Source: REEB481 sp964586595 (lineage in GTDB: Bacteria; Bacteroidota; Bacteroidia; NS11-12g; UBA955). From it: a DNA stretch of 64,000 nucleotides. Of this stretch, positions 43,999-52,865 are shown piece by piece (the first letter of the stretch is position 1; each line of letters starts with the position of its first letter). The notes below the pieces were generated by a model. The model was not told where the DNA came from. It was given only the letters and a program-made list of their open reading frames with translations, and did no database searches. The stretch spans positions 1 to 64,000 of the forward strand of contig CAZPHB010000002.1 of the NCBI GenBank assembly GCA_964586595.1, in the 5' to 3' direction. The position numbers were made by a program, and so were the translations under genes.

Positions 43999-46900
43999 AT
44001 GCCACAGTTTTGTCACCTGCATGTTCATTCGCAATATTCTTTATTAGACGGAGCCGCCACCATTGGCGACATGGTAAAAAAAGCCAAAGACGACGGAATG
44101 AAAGCCATGGCGCTAACCGACCATGGGAACATGTTCGGAGCCTTTGAATTCTATAACGCTGCGAAGAAAATTGGCATTCAGCCGGTTATGGGTTGTGAGT
44201 TTTATTTGGTGGAAAACATGCACCGCAAATCGTTTACCCATGAATCACGCGATGTGCGGTTTCATCAGCTGTTGCTGGCCCGCAACGCCCAAGGCTATCA
44301 GAATTTGAGCAAATTATGCTCATTGGGTTTTATCGATGGCCTGCATGGTAAATATCCACGCATCGATAAAAATCTGTTGCGCACCTATCGAGAAGGGCTG
44401 ATAGCCACTACCTGCTGTATTGGAGCGGAAGTACCTCAGGCCATTTTGCACAAAGGAACTGAAGCTGCAGAGGCCTTATTTCTGGAGTGGCATGGCTTGT
44501 TCGGTGATGATTACTTCATAGAACTGCAACGACATAACCTGCAGAATATTGACGGTACAGGCATGAGTCAGGAGGACGTGAATCAAATACTGCTGGGCTG
44601 GAGCCGGAAATACGGTGTTCCGGTTATTGCCACCAACGATTCGCACTATACCGAACGGAACGACTACAGCGCGCACGACACACTTTTGTGCATCAACACC
44701 GGTGAATTTAAATCAACGCCCATAGGTGAAGGAAAGGATTTCCGATTTGGCTTTGCCAATGACCAGTTTTACTTCAAAAACACGGAAGAAATGGCCACCT
44801 TGTTTCAGGACATTCCCCAGGCGGTTGAAAACACCATCATGGTTTTGGAACGCATTGAAACGCCGGAATTGCACCGCGACCTGCTCATGCCTGCCTATAC
44901 CTTGCCGCAGGGTTTTCAAACCCAGGCAGATTACCTCAGGCACCTCACCTATGAAGGGGCCAGAAGAAAATATGGTGAAATATCGGGTGAAGCTGCAGAA
45001 CGGATTGAATTCGAGCTGAAAACCATCATCGACAACAAATTTGAAGGCTACTTTCTGATTGTACAGGACTTTACAACCGAGGCAAGAAATATGGGCGTTT
45101 GGGTAGGCCCAGGCCGCGGTTCTGCCGCCGGTTCAGTGGTGGCCTATTGCCTTGGCATCACCAACGTTGACCCCATTAAATACGATTTGCTTTTTGAACG
45201 CTTTCTCAATCCGGAACGCGTGAGCATGCCTGATATTGATATTGATTTCGACGACCAGGGACGCGACCGGGTGTTGGATTACGTGGCCAAGAAATACGGG
45301 CAGCGTCAGATGGCACAAATCATTACCTACGGCACCATGGCCGCGCGCAGCAGCATTAAAGACGTTGGCAGGGTGTTACAACTCATGCCCAAGGAAACAG
45401 ATAAGCTGAGTAAAATGGTACCTAATAACTTATCGCTCAAGGACATCCTTGGGAAGGATATGAGGTATTTTGCCGGCATAGAAACCCTGAAACAGGAAGA
45501 ACTGGCAGACATAAAATTGCTGCAACATCTTGGAAAAGGAAACGATTTGGTGGCAGAAACACTGAGAACGGCTGTACAGTTGGAAGGTTCTGTTCGCTCA
45601 ACAGGAGTTCATGCCTGCGGCGTAATCATTGCTCCCGATGATCTGACCAACTTTATACCGGTGGCCACTTCTAAGGAATCTCCATACTTGCTGGCTCAGT
45701 TTGACGTAAACCTTATTGAGTCTGCAGGGCTACTCAAGATGGACTTTCTGGGCTTAAGAACTTTATCCATCATCAAAGATGCCATCCGAATCATCAAAGA
45801 GCGGCACGGCATCGAGATAGACCCGGATGAAATCCCGCTGGATGATCCGAAAACCTATGAACTGTATCAGCGTGGCGAAACCAACGGAACCTTTCAGTTT
45901 GAAAGTCCTGGCATGCAGAAATACCTCAAGGAACTGAAGCCAACGCAGTTTGGTGACTTGATTGCCATGAACGCCCTCTACCGGCCGGGTCCTTTAAAGT
46001 ACATTCCAGAGTTCATCCGCAGGAAACTCGGACAATCGCCCATCAGGTATGACCTTCCGGTGCAGGAAGAGCTGCTGCGTGAAACCTATGGAATTACGGT
46101 ATATCAGGAGCAGGTAATGCTGCTCAGCCAGCGTCTGGCCGGCTTCTCCAAAGGCAAAGCCGACGAGCTGCGCAAGGCCATGGGTAAGAAGAAAAAGGAG
46201 CTCATCGATAAGCTGAAGCCTGAATACATCGCCGGTTGTACCAAGAATGGCTTTGATCCGGCCATCTGCGAGAAGATCTGGAGCGATTGGGAAGAGTTTG
46301 CTTCTTATGCCTTCAACAAATCGCACTCAACCTGCTATTCGGTGGTGGCATTTCAAACGGCCTATCTGAAAGCCAACTACCCCGCGGAATACATGGCGGC
46401 GGTGCTGGCCAACAATATGGGCGACATCAAAAAAGTTTCCTTTTTCATGGAAGAATGTCGCCGTATGGGCCTGAAGGTTTTGGGACCTGATGTGAATGAA
46501 AGCAAGCTGGAATTTTCGGTGAATGCTCAGGGCGAAGTGCGGTTTGGTTTGGGAGCCATCAAAGGCGTGGGTCAGGCAGCGGCAGAAGAAGTGCTGAACG
46601 AACGCGAAAAAAATGGTCCGTACAGCAGCATCTTCGATTTGTGCAGCAGGGTGAACCTCCGCGCTGTGAATAAGAAAGCACTGGAATCCATGACCGTTGC
46701 CGGATGTTTCGATTTTGACAGCCGATATCATCGGGCACACTACACCCATAAAAATGGGGAACGTGACGATTCCGGCGTAGAACTGGCCATACGCTTCGGC
46801 ACCCAGGCGCAGGCGCAAAAACTGTCGGCTCAAGGCTCGCTCTTCGGCGGCGAAAGCAATTCTGAACTTGCCGAACCAAAGTTTCCCAATGTGGAGCCGC

Positions 46901-47559
46901 AAAGTCTGCTGGAAGAATTAAAAGCAGAACTCGAAGTGGTAGGCGTGTACATTTCGAAACATCCATTGGACATATATCGCTTTGAATACGATGTGCTGAG
47001 TTCTGTGCCTCTGGCCGATTTAGAAACCTTTACAGAAACAGAGAATTACCAATTCAGCGTGGTGGGTATGGTTACCGCCAAACGTGAACTGCTTACCAAA
47101 AAAGGCGAGCCATTCTGCATCTTCACCATGGAAGACTATACCGGTGCCCATGAATTCAGGCTGTTCAGCCGCGATTATTTGAAATTCAAAAGCCTTATCG
47201 AAAAAGACTATTTCCTGTTGCTGAAAGGTAAAATCACCAGGAACAGAGGGAAGGACGGCGCGGCAGACTTTTACCGAATGGTCATCGAACAAATTGAATT
47301 GCTGAGTCAGGCAAACACCAAAGTAATCCGCACATTGGTGGTTGAAGCAGGCATGTATGATGTTAATGAGGTGTTCATGGACGACCTGCAATCCATCCTG
47401 AAAAACCATCCCGGAAATACGCCTGTTCACATTGTCATCAAAGACGATGCATCAGGCTACAACGTGGAACTTTCAGCGGAAATGGGTGTGAATGTATGCT
47501 CAGAACTGCAGGGAAACCTTGACGGAGCGTCGTTCAAGTATCGATTCCTGAAGAACTGA
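43999..47559 (+). CDS. dnaE: DNA polymerase III subunit alpha
   Basis: Replicative polymerase catalytic subunit. 1186 residues, DnaE type. PHP domain at the N-terminus (FCHLHVHSQYSLLDGAATI, ALTDHGNMFG), then the polymerase core with WVGPGRGSAAGSVVAYCLGI and catalytic aspartates in MPDIDIDFDDQGRD, FEREXX-type finger region (NALYRPGPLKYIPEFI), the VYQEQVMLLSQRLAGFS helix, a helix-hairpin-helix block (FGLGAIKGVGQAAAEEVL) and a C-terminal OB fold (YQFSVVGMVTAKREL). The N-terminus here begins MPQFCHLHVHSQYS without upstream extension. The convergent corC-like gene ends 11 bp after it. Confidence 0.97.
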   Translation: MPQFCHLHVHSQYSLLDGAATIGDMVKKAKDDGMKAMALTDHGNMFGAFEFYNAAKKIGIQPVMGCEFYLVENMHRKSFTHESRDVRFHQLLLARNAQGYQNLSKLCSLGFIDGLHGKYPRIDKNLLRTYREGLIATTCCIGAEVPQAILHKGTEAAEALFLEWHGLFGDDYFIELQRHNLQNIDGTGMSQEDVNQILLGWSRKYGVPVIATNDSHYTERNDYSAHDTLLCINTGEFKSTPIGEGKDFRFGFANDQFYFKNTEEMATLFQDIPQAVENTIMVLERIETPELHRDLLMPAYTLPQGFQTQADYLRHLTYEGARRKYGEISGEAAERIEFELKTIIDNKFEGYFLIVQDFTTEARNMGVWVGPGRGSAAGSVVAYCLGITNVDPIKYDLLFERFLNPERVSMPDIDIDFDDQGRDRVLDYVAKKYGQRQMAQIITYGTMAARSSIKDVGRVLQLMPKETDKLSKMVPNNLSLKDILGKDMRYFAGIETLKQEELADIKLLQHLGKGNDLVAETLRTAVQLEGSVRSTGVHACGVIIAPDDLTNFIPVATSKESPYLLAQFDVNLIESAGLLKMDFLGLRTLSIIKDAIRIIKERHGIEIDPDEIPLDDPKTYELYQRGETNGTFQFESPGMQKYLKELKPTQFGDLIAMNALYRPGPLKYIPEFIRRKLGQSPIRYDLPVQEELLRETYGITVYQEQVMLLSQRLAGFSKGKADELRKAMGKKKKELIDKLKPEYIAGCTKNGFDPAICEKIWSDWEEFASYAFNKSHSTCYSVVAFQTAYLKANYPAEYMAAVLANNMGDIKKVSFFMEECRRMGLKVLGPDVNESKLEFSVNAQGEVRFGLGAIKGVGQAAAEEVLNEREKNGPYSSIFDLCSRVNLRAVNKKALESMTVAGCFDFDSRYHRAHYTHKNGERDDSGVELAIRFGTQAQAQKLSAQGSLFGGESNSELAEPKFPNVEPQSLLEELKAELEVVGVYISKHPLDIYRFEYDVLSSVPLADLETFTETENYQFSVVGMVTAKRELLTKKGEPFCIFTMEDYTGAHEFRLFSRDYLKFKSLIEKDYFLLLKGKITRNRGKDGAADFYRMVIEQIELLSQANTKVIRTLVVEAGMYDVNEVFMDDLQSILKNHPGNTPVHIVIKDDASGYNVELSAEMGVNVCSELQGNLDGASFKYRFLKN

Positions 47560-47570
47560 ATCCTGCAATC

Positions 47571-48860
47571 TTAGGCTCCTTCATCTGACAGGCGTGACAC
47601 CAACAGCTTGTCGATGCGCTGACCGTCTTTGTCAATCACTTCAAGACGGTATCCTTCAAAATCAAGGTAATCTCCTACTTCCGGAAGTGCCTCTGTTTTG
47701 TGGATGATCAATCCGGCAACGGTGGCAAAGCTGTCGTCCAACTCTTCTTCCATGTCAATATGGAAATATTTAAGGAATTCCAGTACAGAATATTGTCCGT
47801 CCACCAGCCAGCTGTGTTCGTCGCGCTGCACAATCTGGTATTCATCCTGATCATGTTCGGTAGCTTCACCTACCAGCGCGTCCATCACATCATCCATGGT
47901 TACTATACCCTGCGTGGTTCCATATTCATCGAGCACAATACCGTAGTGCATTTTCTTGGCCCGGAACATTTCTAGAACCTTGTAGGCATAAGTGGTTTCT
48001 GTGATGTACAGCGGCGTTTTGATGTAATCGCGCACGTTGAAGTCCTTGTCCAGATCATGTGCGAATAGGTCCTTTAACAGTACAATGCCGAGCACGTGGT
48101 CGATATCATCGTCTTCGCAAACCGGGTATGCCGAGTGTTTCTCTTTGTTGATTTTCTCGCGCACTTCCAGCCAATTGTCATTCACATCAAAATATACAAT
48201 ATCGCTGCGGTGGGTGAACAGCGTATTCACTTTGCGGTCGCCAAGTTCAAATACGCGCTCTACAATATTCTGCTCTATATCTTGAATTTCACCGCCTTCA
48301 GCACTTTCCTTGATGATGGATTTAATCTCTTCTTCCGAAACACGGCTGTCTGTGGTTTTTTTAATGCCGAAGATGGCCAGCAAGGCATCATTTGAGAAGG
48401 TGAGCAGCCACACAAAAGGCATGGTCAGCACCGAAATTGCCTTCATGGGCCGGGCGATGCGGATGGCTATAGGTTCCGGGAACGTCATGCCCAGCCTTTT
48501 GGGAAACAATTCTCCAAGCACAATAGACAAATAGGTGATGAACACCACGATGATGATCACCGAAATGCTTTCTGCATAAGGCTTCAGCGCTTCAAAACCC
48601 GACAGGAATGCGGTTACGTCGTCTGTGAGTTTGTCACCGGAATAAACACCCAGTAAAATACCGATGAGGGTAATTCCAATTTGAACGGTAGATAGAAAGC
48701 GTGTGGGCCGATCGGCCAGTTCCAGCGCAGCTTTAGCGCCGGAGCTTCCTTTTTTTCGCGCGTTCTCCAGTTTAAACCTGCGGGAGGAAACCAGCGAAAG
48801 TTCCGACATGGCAAAAATGCCATTCAGCAGTACCAACGCGATGATGATGATTAATTCCAC
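47571..48860 (-). CDS. CNNM/CorC-type hemolysin-family transporter
   Basis: 429 residues, start GTG at 48860. DUF21 membrane domain at the N-terminus (about four hydrophobic segments up to residue ~180, with a conserved SELSLVSSRRFKLENA), then a CBS-domain pair (NTLFTHRSDIVYF, DDDIDHVLGIVLLKDLF, GIVLDEYGTTQGIVTMDDVMDALVGE) and a C-terminal CorC/HlyC domain (WLVDGQYSVLEFLKYF). Family members export Mg2+ or act in metal homeostasis; the ion here is not shown by sequence. The next gene upstream (tktC end) is 118 bp away; nothing is recognisable in that gap. Confidence 0.9.
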   Translation of the reverse strand: MELIIIIALVLLNGIFAMSELSLVSSRRFKLENARKKGSSGAKAALELADRPTRFLSTVQIGITLIGILLGVYSGDKLTDDVTAFLSGFEALKPYAESISVIIIVVFITYLSIVLGELFPKRLGMTFPEPIAIRIARPMKAISVLTMPFVWLLTFSNDALLAIFGIKKTTDSRVSEEEIKSIIKESAEGGEIQDIEQNIVERVFELGDRKVNTLFTHRSDIVYFDVNDNWLEVREKINKEKHSAYPVCEDDDIDHVLGIVLLKDLFAHDLDKDFNVRDYIKTPLYITETTYAYKVLEMFRAKKMHYGIVLDEYGTTQGIVTMDDVMDALVGEATEHDQDEYQIVQRDEHSWLVDGQYSVLEFLKYFHIDMEEELDDSFATVAGLIIHKTEALPEVGDYLDFEGYRLEVIDKDGQRIDKLLVSRLSDEGA

Positions 48861-48978
48861 GGCAGGATATTCAATAGTTCAAATCTATTCCCGGAAGGAA
48901 TAGGAATCAAGGGAATCGGGAAATCCTTGCAGGGTCGCGAGCCAGGCTCGTCTGATAATCGGGGTAATTCGCTCTTTA

Positions 48979-49938
48979 TCATCCTTTTCTGGAAATAGCG
49001 CGCTCGGCGGCAGCCACAATATGTGGCGTATCCAGACCGTATTTCACCAGCAGTTCTTCGGGTTTGCCGCTCTCCCCAAAGGAATCCTGAACCGCCACCA
49101 TTTCCATGGGCAGGGGCAGGTTGCGTGCCAACAGCTGGGCGATGGAATCACCGAGTCCGCCGTTCATCTGGTGCTCTTCGGCGCTCACCACACAGCGGGT
49201 CTTGCGGGCGCTGTCCAGCACAGCCTGTGCATCCAGCGGCTTAATGGTATGTATGTTGATAATCTCAGCGCTGATGCCTTTTTCTGCTAAGGCCTGTCCG
49301 GCTTGTATGGCCTTCCACACCAGGTGACCGGTGGCGAAGATGCTTACATCGGTTCCCTCCTGCAGCATCAATGCCTTGCCAATGTGAAAAGGGGCATCAG
49401 GCGCTGTGAAAATGGGCCATTTTGGCCTGCCGAAACGCAGATACACCGGGCCGTGGTATTCGGCAATGGCCATGGTGGCCGCCTTCGTCTGGTTATAATC
49501 GCAGGGATTAATCACCACCATACCGGGAAGCATCTTCATCAGGCCGATATCTTCCAGAATCTGGTGTGTGGCACCGTCTTCACCCAGGGTTAAACCTGCG
49601 TGCGATGCGCAAATCTTTACATTCTTGTCGGAATAGGCGATACTCTGGCGAATCTGGTCATAGACCCTTCCGGTAGAAAAGTTGGCAAATGTACCTGTGA
49701 AAGGTATCATGCCTCCGGTGGCCAGACCGGCGGCCATGCCCATCATATTGGCCTCGGCAATACCGGCCTGAAAAAAGCGATGCGGATATTCGTTCTTAAA
49801 CGCATCCATCATCAGAGAACCGGTCAGGTCCGCGCAAAGTCCTACAACTTTGTCGTTTTTCCTGGCCGCTTCCAGCAAACCATCGCCAAAACCGGAACGG
49901 GTATCTTTTTGTCCAAGAATTTCAAATTGCTTCATCAC
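48979..49938 (-). CDS. Transketolase, C-terminal subunit
   Basis: 319 residues, the pyrimidine-binding plus C-terminal half of a split transketolase: TRSGFGDGLLEAARKNDKVVGLCADLTGS, MGMAAGLATGGMIPFTGTFANF, GLTLGEDGATHQ and a final PVAQDSFGESGKPEELLVKYGL (C-terminal domain). Works with the N-terminal subunit encoded 1.4 kb upstream to move two-carbon units in the pentose phosphate pathway. Start 9 bp after the VWA gene stop, so one transcription unit. Typical split forms have the two halves adjacent; here they are not. Confidence 0.93.
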   Translation of the reverse strand: MMKQFEILGQKDTRSGFGDGLLEAARKNDKVVGLCADLTGSLMMDAFKNEYPHRFFQAGIAEANMMGMAAGLATGGMIPFTGTFANFSTGRVYDQIRQSIAYSDKNVKICASHAGLTLGEDGATHQILEDIGLMKMLPGMVVINPCDYNQTKAATMAIAEYHGPVYLRFGRPKWPIFTAPDAPFHIGKALMLQEGTDVSIFATGHLVWKAIQAGQALAEKGISAEIINIHTIKPLDAQAVLDSARKTRCVVSAEEHQMNGGLGDSIAQLLARNLPLPMEMVAVQDSFGESGKPEELLVKYGLDTPHIVAAAERAISRKG

Positions 49939-49947
49939 AGCGTTGCT

Positions 49948-51327
49948 TTATAGAGAAATGTTTACGGCGGTGCCGGTAGTTATCTTAAATGGTTTTTCGA
50001 AGGTGTACACCGTGCGTGTTTCTGCTTTGTAGCGCCCGATAATCTTGTATTCGCCGGGCTGCATGATGAGCACCTGGCCCATCTTGGTGGGGTCAATGTC
50101 ACAAACCCACTCCACCTTGTTGTTGGAAATACGGAACACTCCGGCCACCACTTCCCTGCCCACAGTCAATTGCAGCATGCCCGGCCCGGGAATCTCAATC
50201 GTGAAGGTCTGGCTTTGCTTGATGGAAATGTTCTCCAGGTAAATCCTTGGCGTGGTGAGGATTTCGATGTCATACGCCCCGGTCAGATAGCGCTTTTTGG
50301 TATTGAAATCCTGAAGGTTGGCGGTTTTCATGCTGCCGTGCTGCCGCACAATGGCGCTCAGCCTGTCGTATTTGGTTACCCCGCCGATTTTCAGATGTAA
50401 ATCACCCTGAGGTGTTTCAAGTCCTATGGTATTATGCCTGCCGGGGATGACTTCAATATTGGTTTTGGTCACCGGGGGAATGGTATGCGCCGTGATGTCG
50501 TATTTGCGCACCGGATCCAGATAAATGGTATCGGGAACGCCTTTCCCGTTCATCGTATGCACGTAGTTTTCCACCACCTGCCCGGAACTATGGTCGTAAA
50601 TACTCATCGGCACATTGGTTTCATAGGGCATGCCGTTTACATCCAGCAGGTTAATCTGGCAGGTGGTATTGTTCAGCACCTGACTCATGATCACACCGAG
50701 TATCTTTTCAAACTCCTGCTCGTTCTGGGCATTGAAGAATCGTCCCACGCAGTTGTAGGCGGTTCTGAACTGTTCGCTGTTGGCGCCGATGCCGATGATA
50801 AAGGGGCGAAGGATGATGCCTTTCTTTTGAAGGGCTTCACTCACGGCGCATGGATCTCCGTCACATTCTTCCAATCCGTCGGTAATCAGGATGATGATGT
50901 TCCTGCTTTTATCTGCCGGGAAATCATTGGCTGATTCCAGCAGCGAATTGGCAATCAGGGTATAACCCAACGGCGTTATGGCGTTGAGTTTGGTAATCAT
51001 TTCCTTATGGTTATATGGTCTGAAAGGCACCTCCAGGCGGGTATCCTTACAATCTTTGCGGGTAATGGGAACGGTGTGTCCGAACACACGCAGACCCAGT
51101 TCCAGATTCTGCACCTGCCTGAGGCTGTCCACCAACTTGGTCATCAACTTCTTGGCAATACTCATGCGGTCGCTCTGATCCATCTGCGCCGACATCGACC
51201 CGGAACCATCCAGCACAAACAAAATGCGTGTCTTGGGCGCCGGTCTGGCTGTTCCCTGCGCATGCAGCGCCAAGGATCCGATGGCTGTGAGAAGAAGAGC
51301 TGCGAAGGTTTTGAGCGAAGTGGACAT
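49948..51327 (-). CDS. Exported VWA-domain protein within the split transketolase operon
   Basis: 459 residues. Signal peptide MSTSLKTFAALLLTAIGSLALHAQ, then a von Willebrand A domain with the MIDAS motif LDGSGSM (residues ~39-45), DGLEECDGDPC and a complete fold to ~residue 215. The remaining ~240 residues are beta-rich repeats (YDITAHTIPPVTKTNIEVIPGRHN; KYDRLSAIVRQHG), resembling uncharacterised Ig-like domains. Predicted periplasmic or surface protein binding a ligand through a divalent metal. Gaps are 15 bp to the transketolase N-half and 9 bp to the C-half, so it is transcribed with a cytoplasmic enzyme, an odd combination. Confidence 0.85.
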   Translation of the reverse strand: MSTSLKTFAALLLTAIGSLALHAQGTARPAPKTRILFVLDGSGSMSAQMDQSDRMSIAKKLMTKLVDSLRQVQNLELGLRVFGHTVPITRKDCKDTRLEVPFRPYNHKEMITKLNAITPLGYTLIANSLLESANDFPADKSRNIIILITDGLEECDGDPCAVSEALQKKGIILRPFIIGIGANSEQFRTAYNCVGRFFNAQNEQEFEKILGVIMSQVLNNTTCQINLLDVNGMPYETNVPMSIYDHSSGQVVENYVHTMNGKGVPDTIYLDPVRKYDITAHTIPPVTKTNIEVIPGRHNTIGLETPQGDLHLKIGGVTKYDRLSAIVRQHGSMKTANLQDFNTKKRYLTGAYDIEILTTPRIYLENISIKQSQTFTIEIPGPGMLQLTVGREVVAGVFRISNNKVEWVCDIDPTKMGQVLIMQPGEYKIIGRYKAETRTVYTFEKPFKITTGTAVNISL

Positions 51328-51342
51328 GTGCTTGCGGTTTGG

Positions 51343-52191
51343 TTAATAATCCCCGAGGGGTGTTTCGGGAAGCTGCGCCATGGCTTTGGCAAACTGCTCA
51401 TCATTGGGTGCTTTACCGTGCCAGGCGTGGGTGCCGGTCATAAAATCGACGCCCATTCCCATTTCGGTTTTCATCAGCACCACCACAGGTCTGCCCTTGT
51501 GCAGGCATGCCTGCGCCTGAGGAATTACCTGGAGTATTACATCCATATTATTGCCGTCCATGTGCAGCACTTCCCATCCAAAAGATGCAAACTTGCTGCC
51601 AAGATCGCCAAGGCTCATTACTTCATCGGTACTGCCGTCAATCTGCTGCTTGTTGTAGTCCACAGTAACCAGCAGATTATCCACCTTGTTATGCGCTGCA
51701 AACATGAGGGCTTCCCATATTTGTCCTTCCTGCAGTTCACCGTCGCCGGTATTGCAATAAACAAGATTTTGATCCCCGTTGAGTTTCTTGGACAGAGCAA
51801 TACCTACAGCCACTGAAAGACCCTGCCCCAGAGATCCGGAGGCAATGCGGATGCCCGGCAGTCCTTCATGGGTGGCCGGATGTCCCTGCAAACGACTGTT
51901 CAGCTTGCGGAAGGTGGCCAGTTCAGAAACCGGGAAATAACCGCTTCGTGCCAACACACTGTAGAACACCGGTGAAATATGCCCGTTGGAGAGCACAAAA
52001 ACATCTTCACCTGCGCCACTCATGGAAAATTGCACAGGATTGTGTTTCAGGAAGTGAAAATAAAGGGCTGTAAACCAGTCCGCGCATCCAAGCGACCCAC
52101 CGGGGTGTCCGCTTTGCACTGCGTGAACCATACGGATGATGTCGCGGCGCACCTGCCCGGCGATCATCTTGAGTTCCTCAACGCTGGCCAT
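51343..52191 (-). CDS. Transketolase, N-terminal subunit
   Basis: 282 residues from the ATG at 52191 (MASVEELKMIAGQVRRDIIRMV). A longer frame to 52215 is disfavoured because it would span the -7 box. TPP-binding motif GDGELQEGQIWEALMFAAHN with NKQQIDG at its end (GDG...N), HPGGSLGCADW near the N-terminus and GHISPVFYSVLA. Provides the TPP pocket half of transketolase; partner is the subunit at 48979-49938. Confidence 0.95.
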   Translation of the reverse strand: MASVEELKMIAGQVRRDIIRMVHAVQSGHPGGSLGCADWFTALYFHFLKHNPVQFSMSGAGEDVFVLSNGHISPVFYSVLARSGYFPVSELATFRKLNSRLQGHPATHEGLPGIRIASGSLGQGLSVAVGIALSKKLNGDQNLVYCNTGDGELQEGQIWEALMFAAHNKVDNLLVTVDYNKQQIDGSTDEVMSLGDLGSKFASFGWEVLHMDGNNMDVILQVIPQAQACLHKGRPVVVLMKTEMGMGVDFMTGTHAWHGKAPNDEQFAKAMAQLPETPLGDY

Positions 52192-52200
52192 TGATGTCTG

Positions 52201-52208
52201 CAAATTTA
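52201..52208 (-). promoter_or_regulatory. -7 box of the transketolase-VWA operon
   Basis: Minus-strand TAAATTTG, perfect consensus, 9 nt before the ATG at 52191 and inside the alternative longer frame. Confidence 0.55.
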
Positions 52209-52255
52209 CCGTCATTTCTCAAAGGCCGCTCACAAGTTATACCCAAGAAAGAAAA

Positions 52256-52678
52256 TCAACGGTAATTCACGAGCAACCTGGCGCGCCAGGCTTTCTGTTT
52301 TTTTCGCTCCGACAATTGCAGGTCTGTGACCGTAGGATAAGGCTCCAGACTTTGCAGCGTGAACCGGTAATTTCCAAAAACAGGCTGCATAGAATCCGGC
52401 AACATTCCTTCAGTTACCTGAACCGGTGTTCCGTTCACATCAAGGCGAATGACCGCCCTGCCGGCCCAAAAACAATTCGCTCCTTCCGGACAACGGCTGT
52501 CTTCCTCGACGGCCTTGAACTGTATGTTCAGCGCAGTATTGTTCTGCGCATCCTGTACCATGGATTTTCCGCCATAACGCAGCGAAAAAGGAGTCCCTAC
52601 TCCGGTATGCACCAGCTCCGGCGCACAGGAACCCAGCAGCAATGATGCTCCTGCGATGAGCAATCCTTGAAGTTTCAT
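52256..52678 (-). CDS. Small lipoprotein of unknown function
   Basis: 140 residues from the ATG at 52678; an ATG at 52699 would lie upstream of the promoter. Signal MKLQGLLIAGASLLLGSC with lipobox-like GSC. Contains one internal Cys pair (SRCPEGANCFW) and a beta-rich body; the SRCPEGANCFWAGRAVIRL block resembles small Bacteroidota lipoproteins of unknown role. Independent transcription unit with a well-formed promoter. Confidence 0.8.
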   Translation of the reverse strand: MKLQGLLIAGASLLLGSCAPELVHTGVGTPFSLRYGGKSMVQDAQNNTALNIQFKAVEEDSRCPEGANCFWAGRAVIRLDVNGTPVQVTEGMLPDSMQPVFGNYRFTLQSLEPYPTVTDLQLSERKKQKAWRARLLVNYR

Positions 52679-52682
52679 CTTC

Positions 52683-52713
52683 CAAAGGTATCGTTTCACT
52701 GCTGCTCTTCAAG
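52683..52713 (-). promoter_or_regulatory. Full promoter of the 52678 lipoprotein, 4 nt from the ATG
   Basis: On the minus strand CTTG (52713-52710), a 19-bp spacer, and TACCTTTG (52690-52683) give an exact Bacteroidota -33/-7 pair; GAAG then separates it from the ATG. This is the clearest complete promoter in the window. Confidence 0.7.
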
Positions 52714-52818
52714 GGTCAATTTGACCATCGGAGAACCAGTTTCTGATTCCAAACCAGTCGTTTTGTCCTTTTTTCAGGTCAAAACACCTCTAATCAGGTC
52801 AAAATGTCGTCGTTTTGT
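52714..52818. promoter_or_regulatory. Nested repeats upstream of clpB (GGTCAA half-sites)
   Basis: GGTCAATTTGACC (52714-52726) is an inverted repeat with a central T. TCAGGTCAAAA occurs at 52774-52784 and 52794-52804, exactly 20 bp apart, each containing a GGTCAA half-site. GTCGTTTTGT flanks the pair at 52757-52766 and 52809-52818. The block occupies the gap between the lipoprotein promoter and clpB. Candidate operator region; no regulator is identified. Confidence 0.5.
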
Positions 52819-52865
52819 GAATTGGAAACGTATTTGAAACCGGGAAGGCAGTTAATTAAACCTTT

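Noticed and set aside
43838..44047. Small plus-strand open frame upstream of dnaE
   Set aside because: It overlaps dnaE's start in another frame, and no conserved features are seen.
48861..48978. Possible terminator or small RNA between the transketolase operon and the CNNM gene
   Set aside because: A short GAGCC/GGCTC hairpin is present but without a T-run, so I do not call it.
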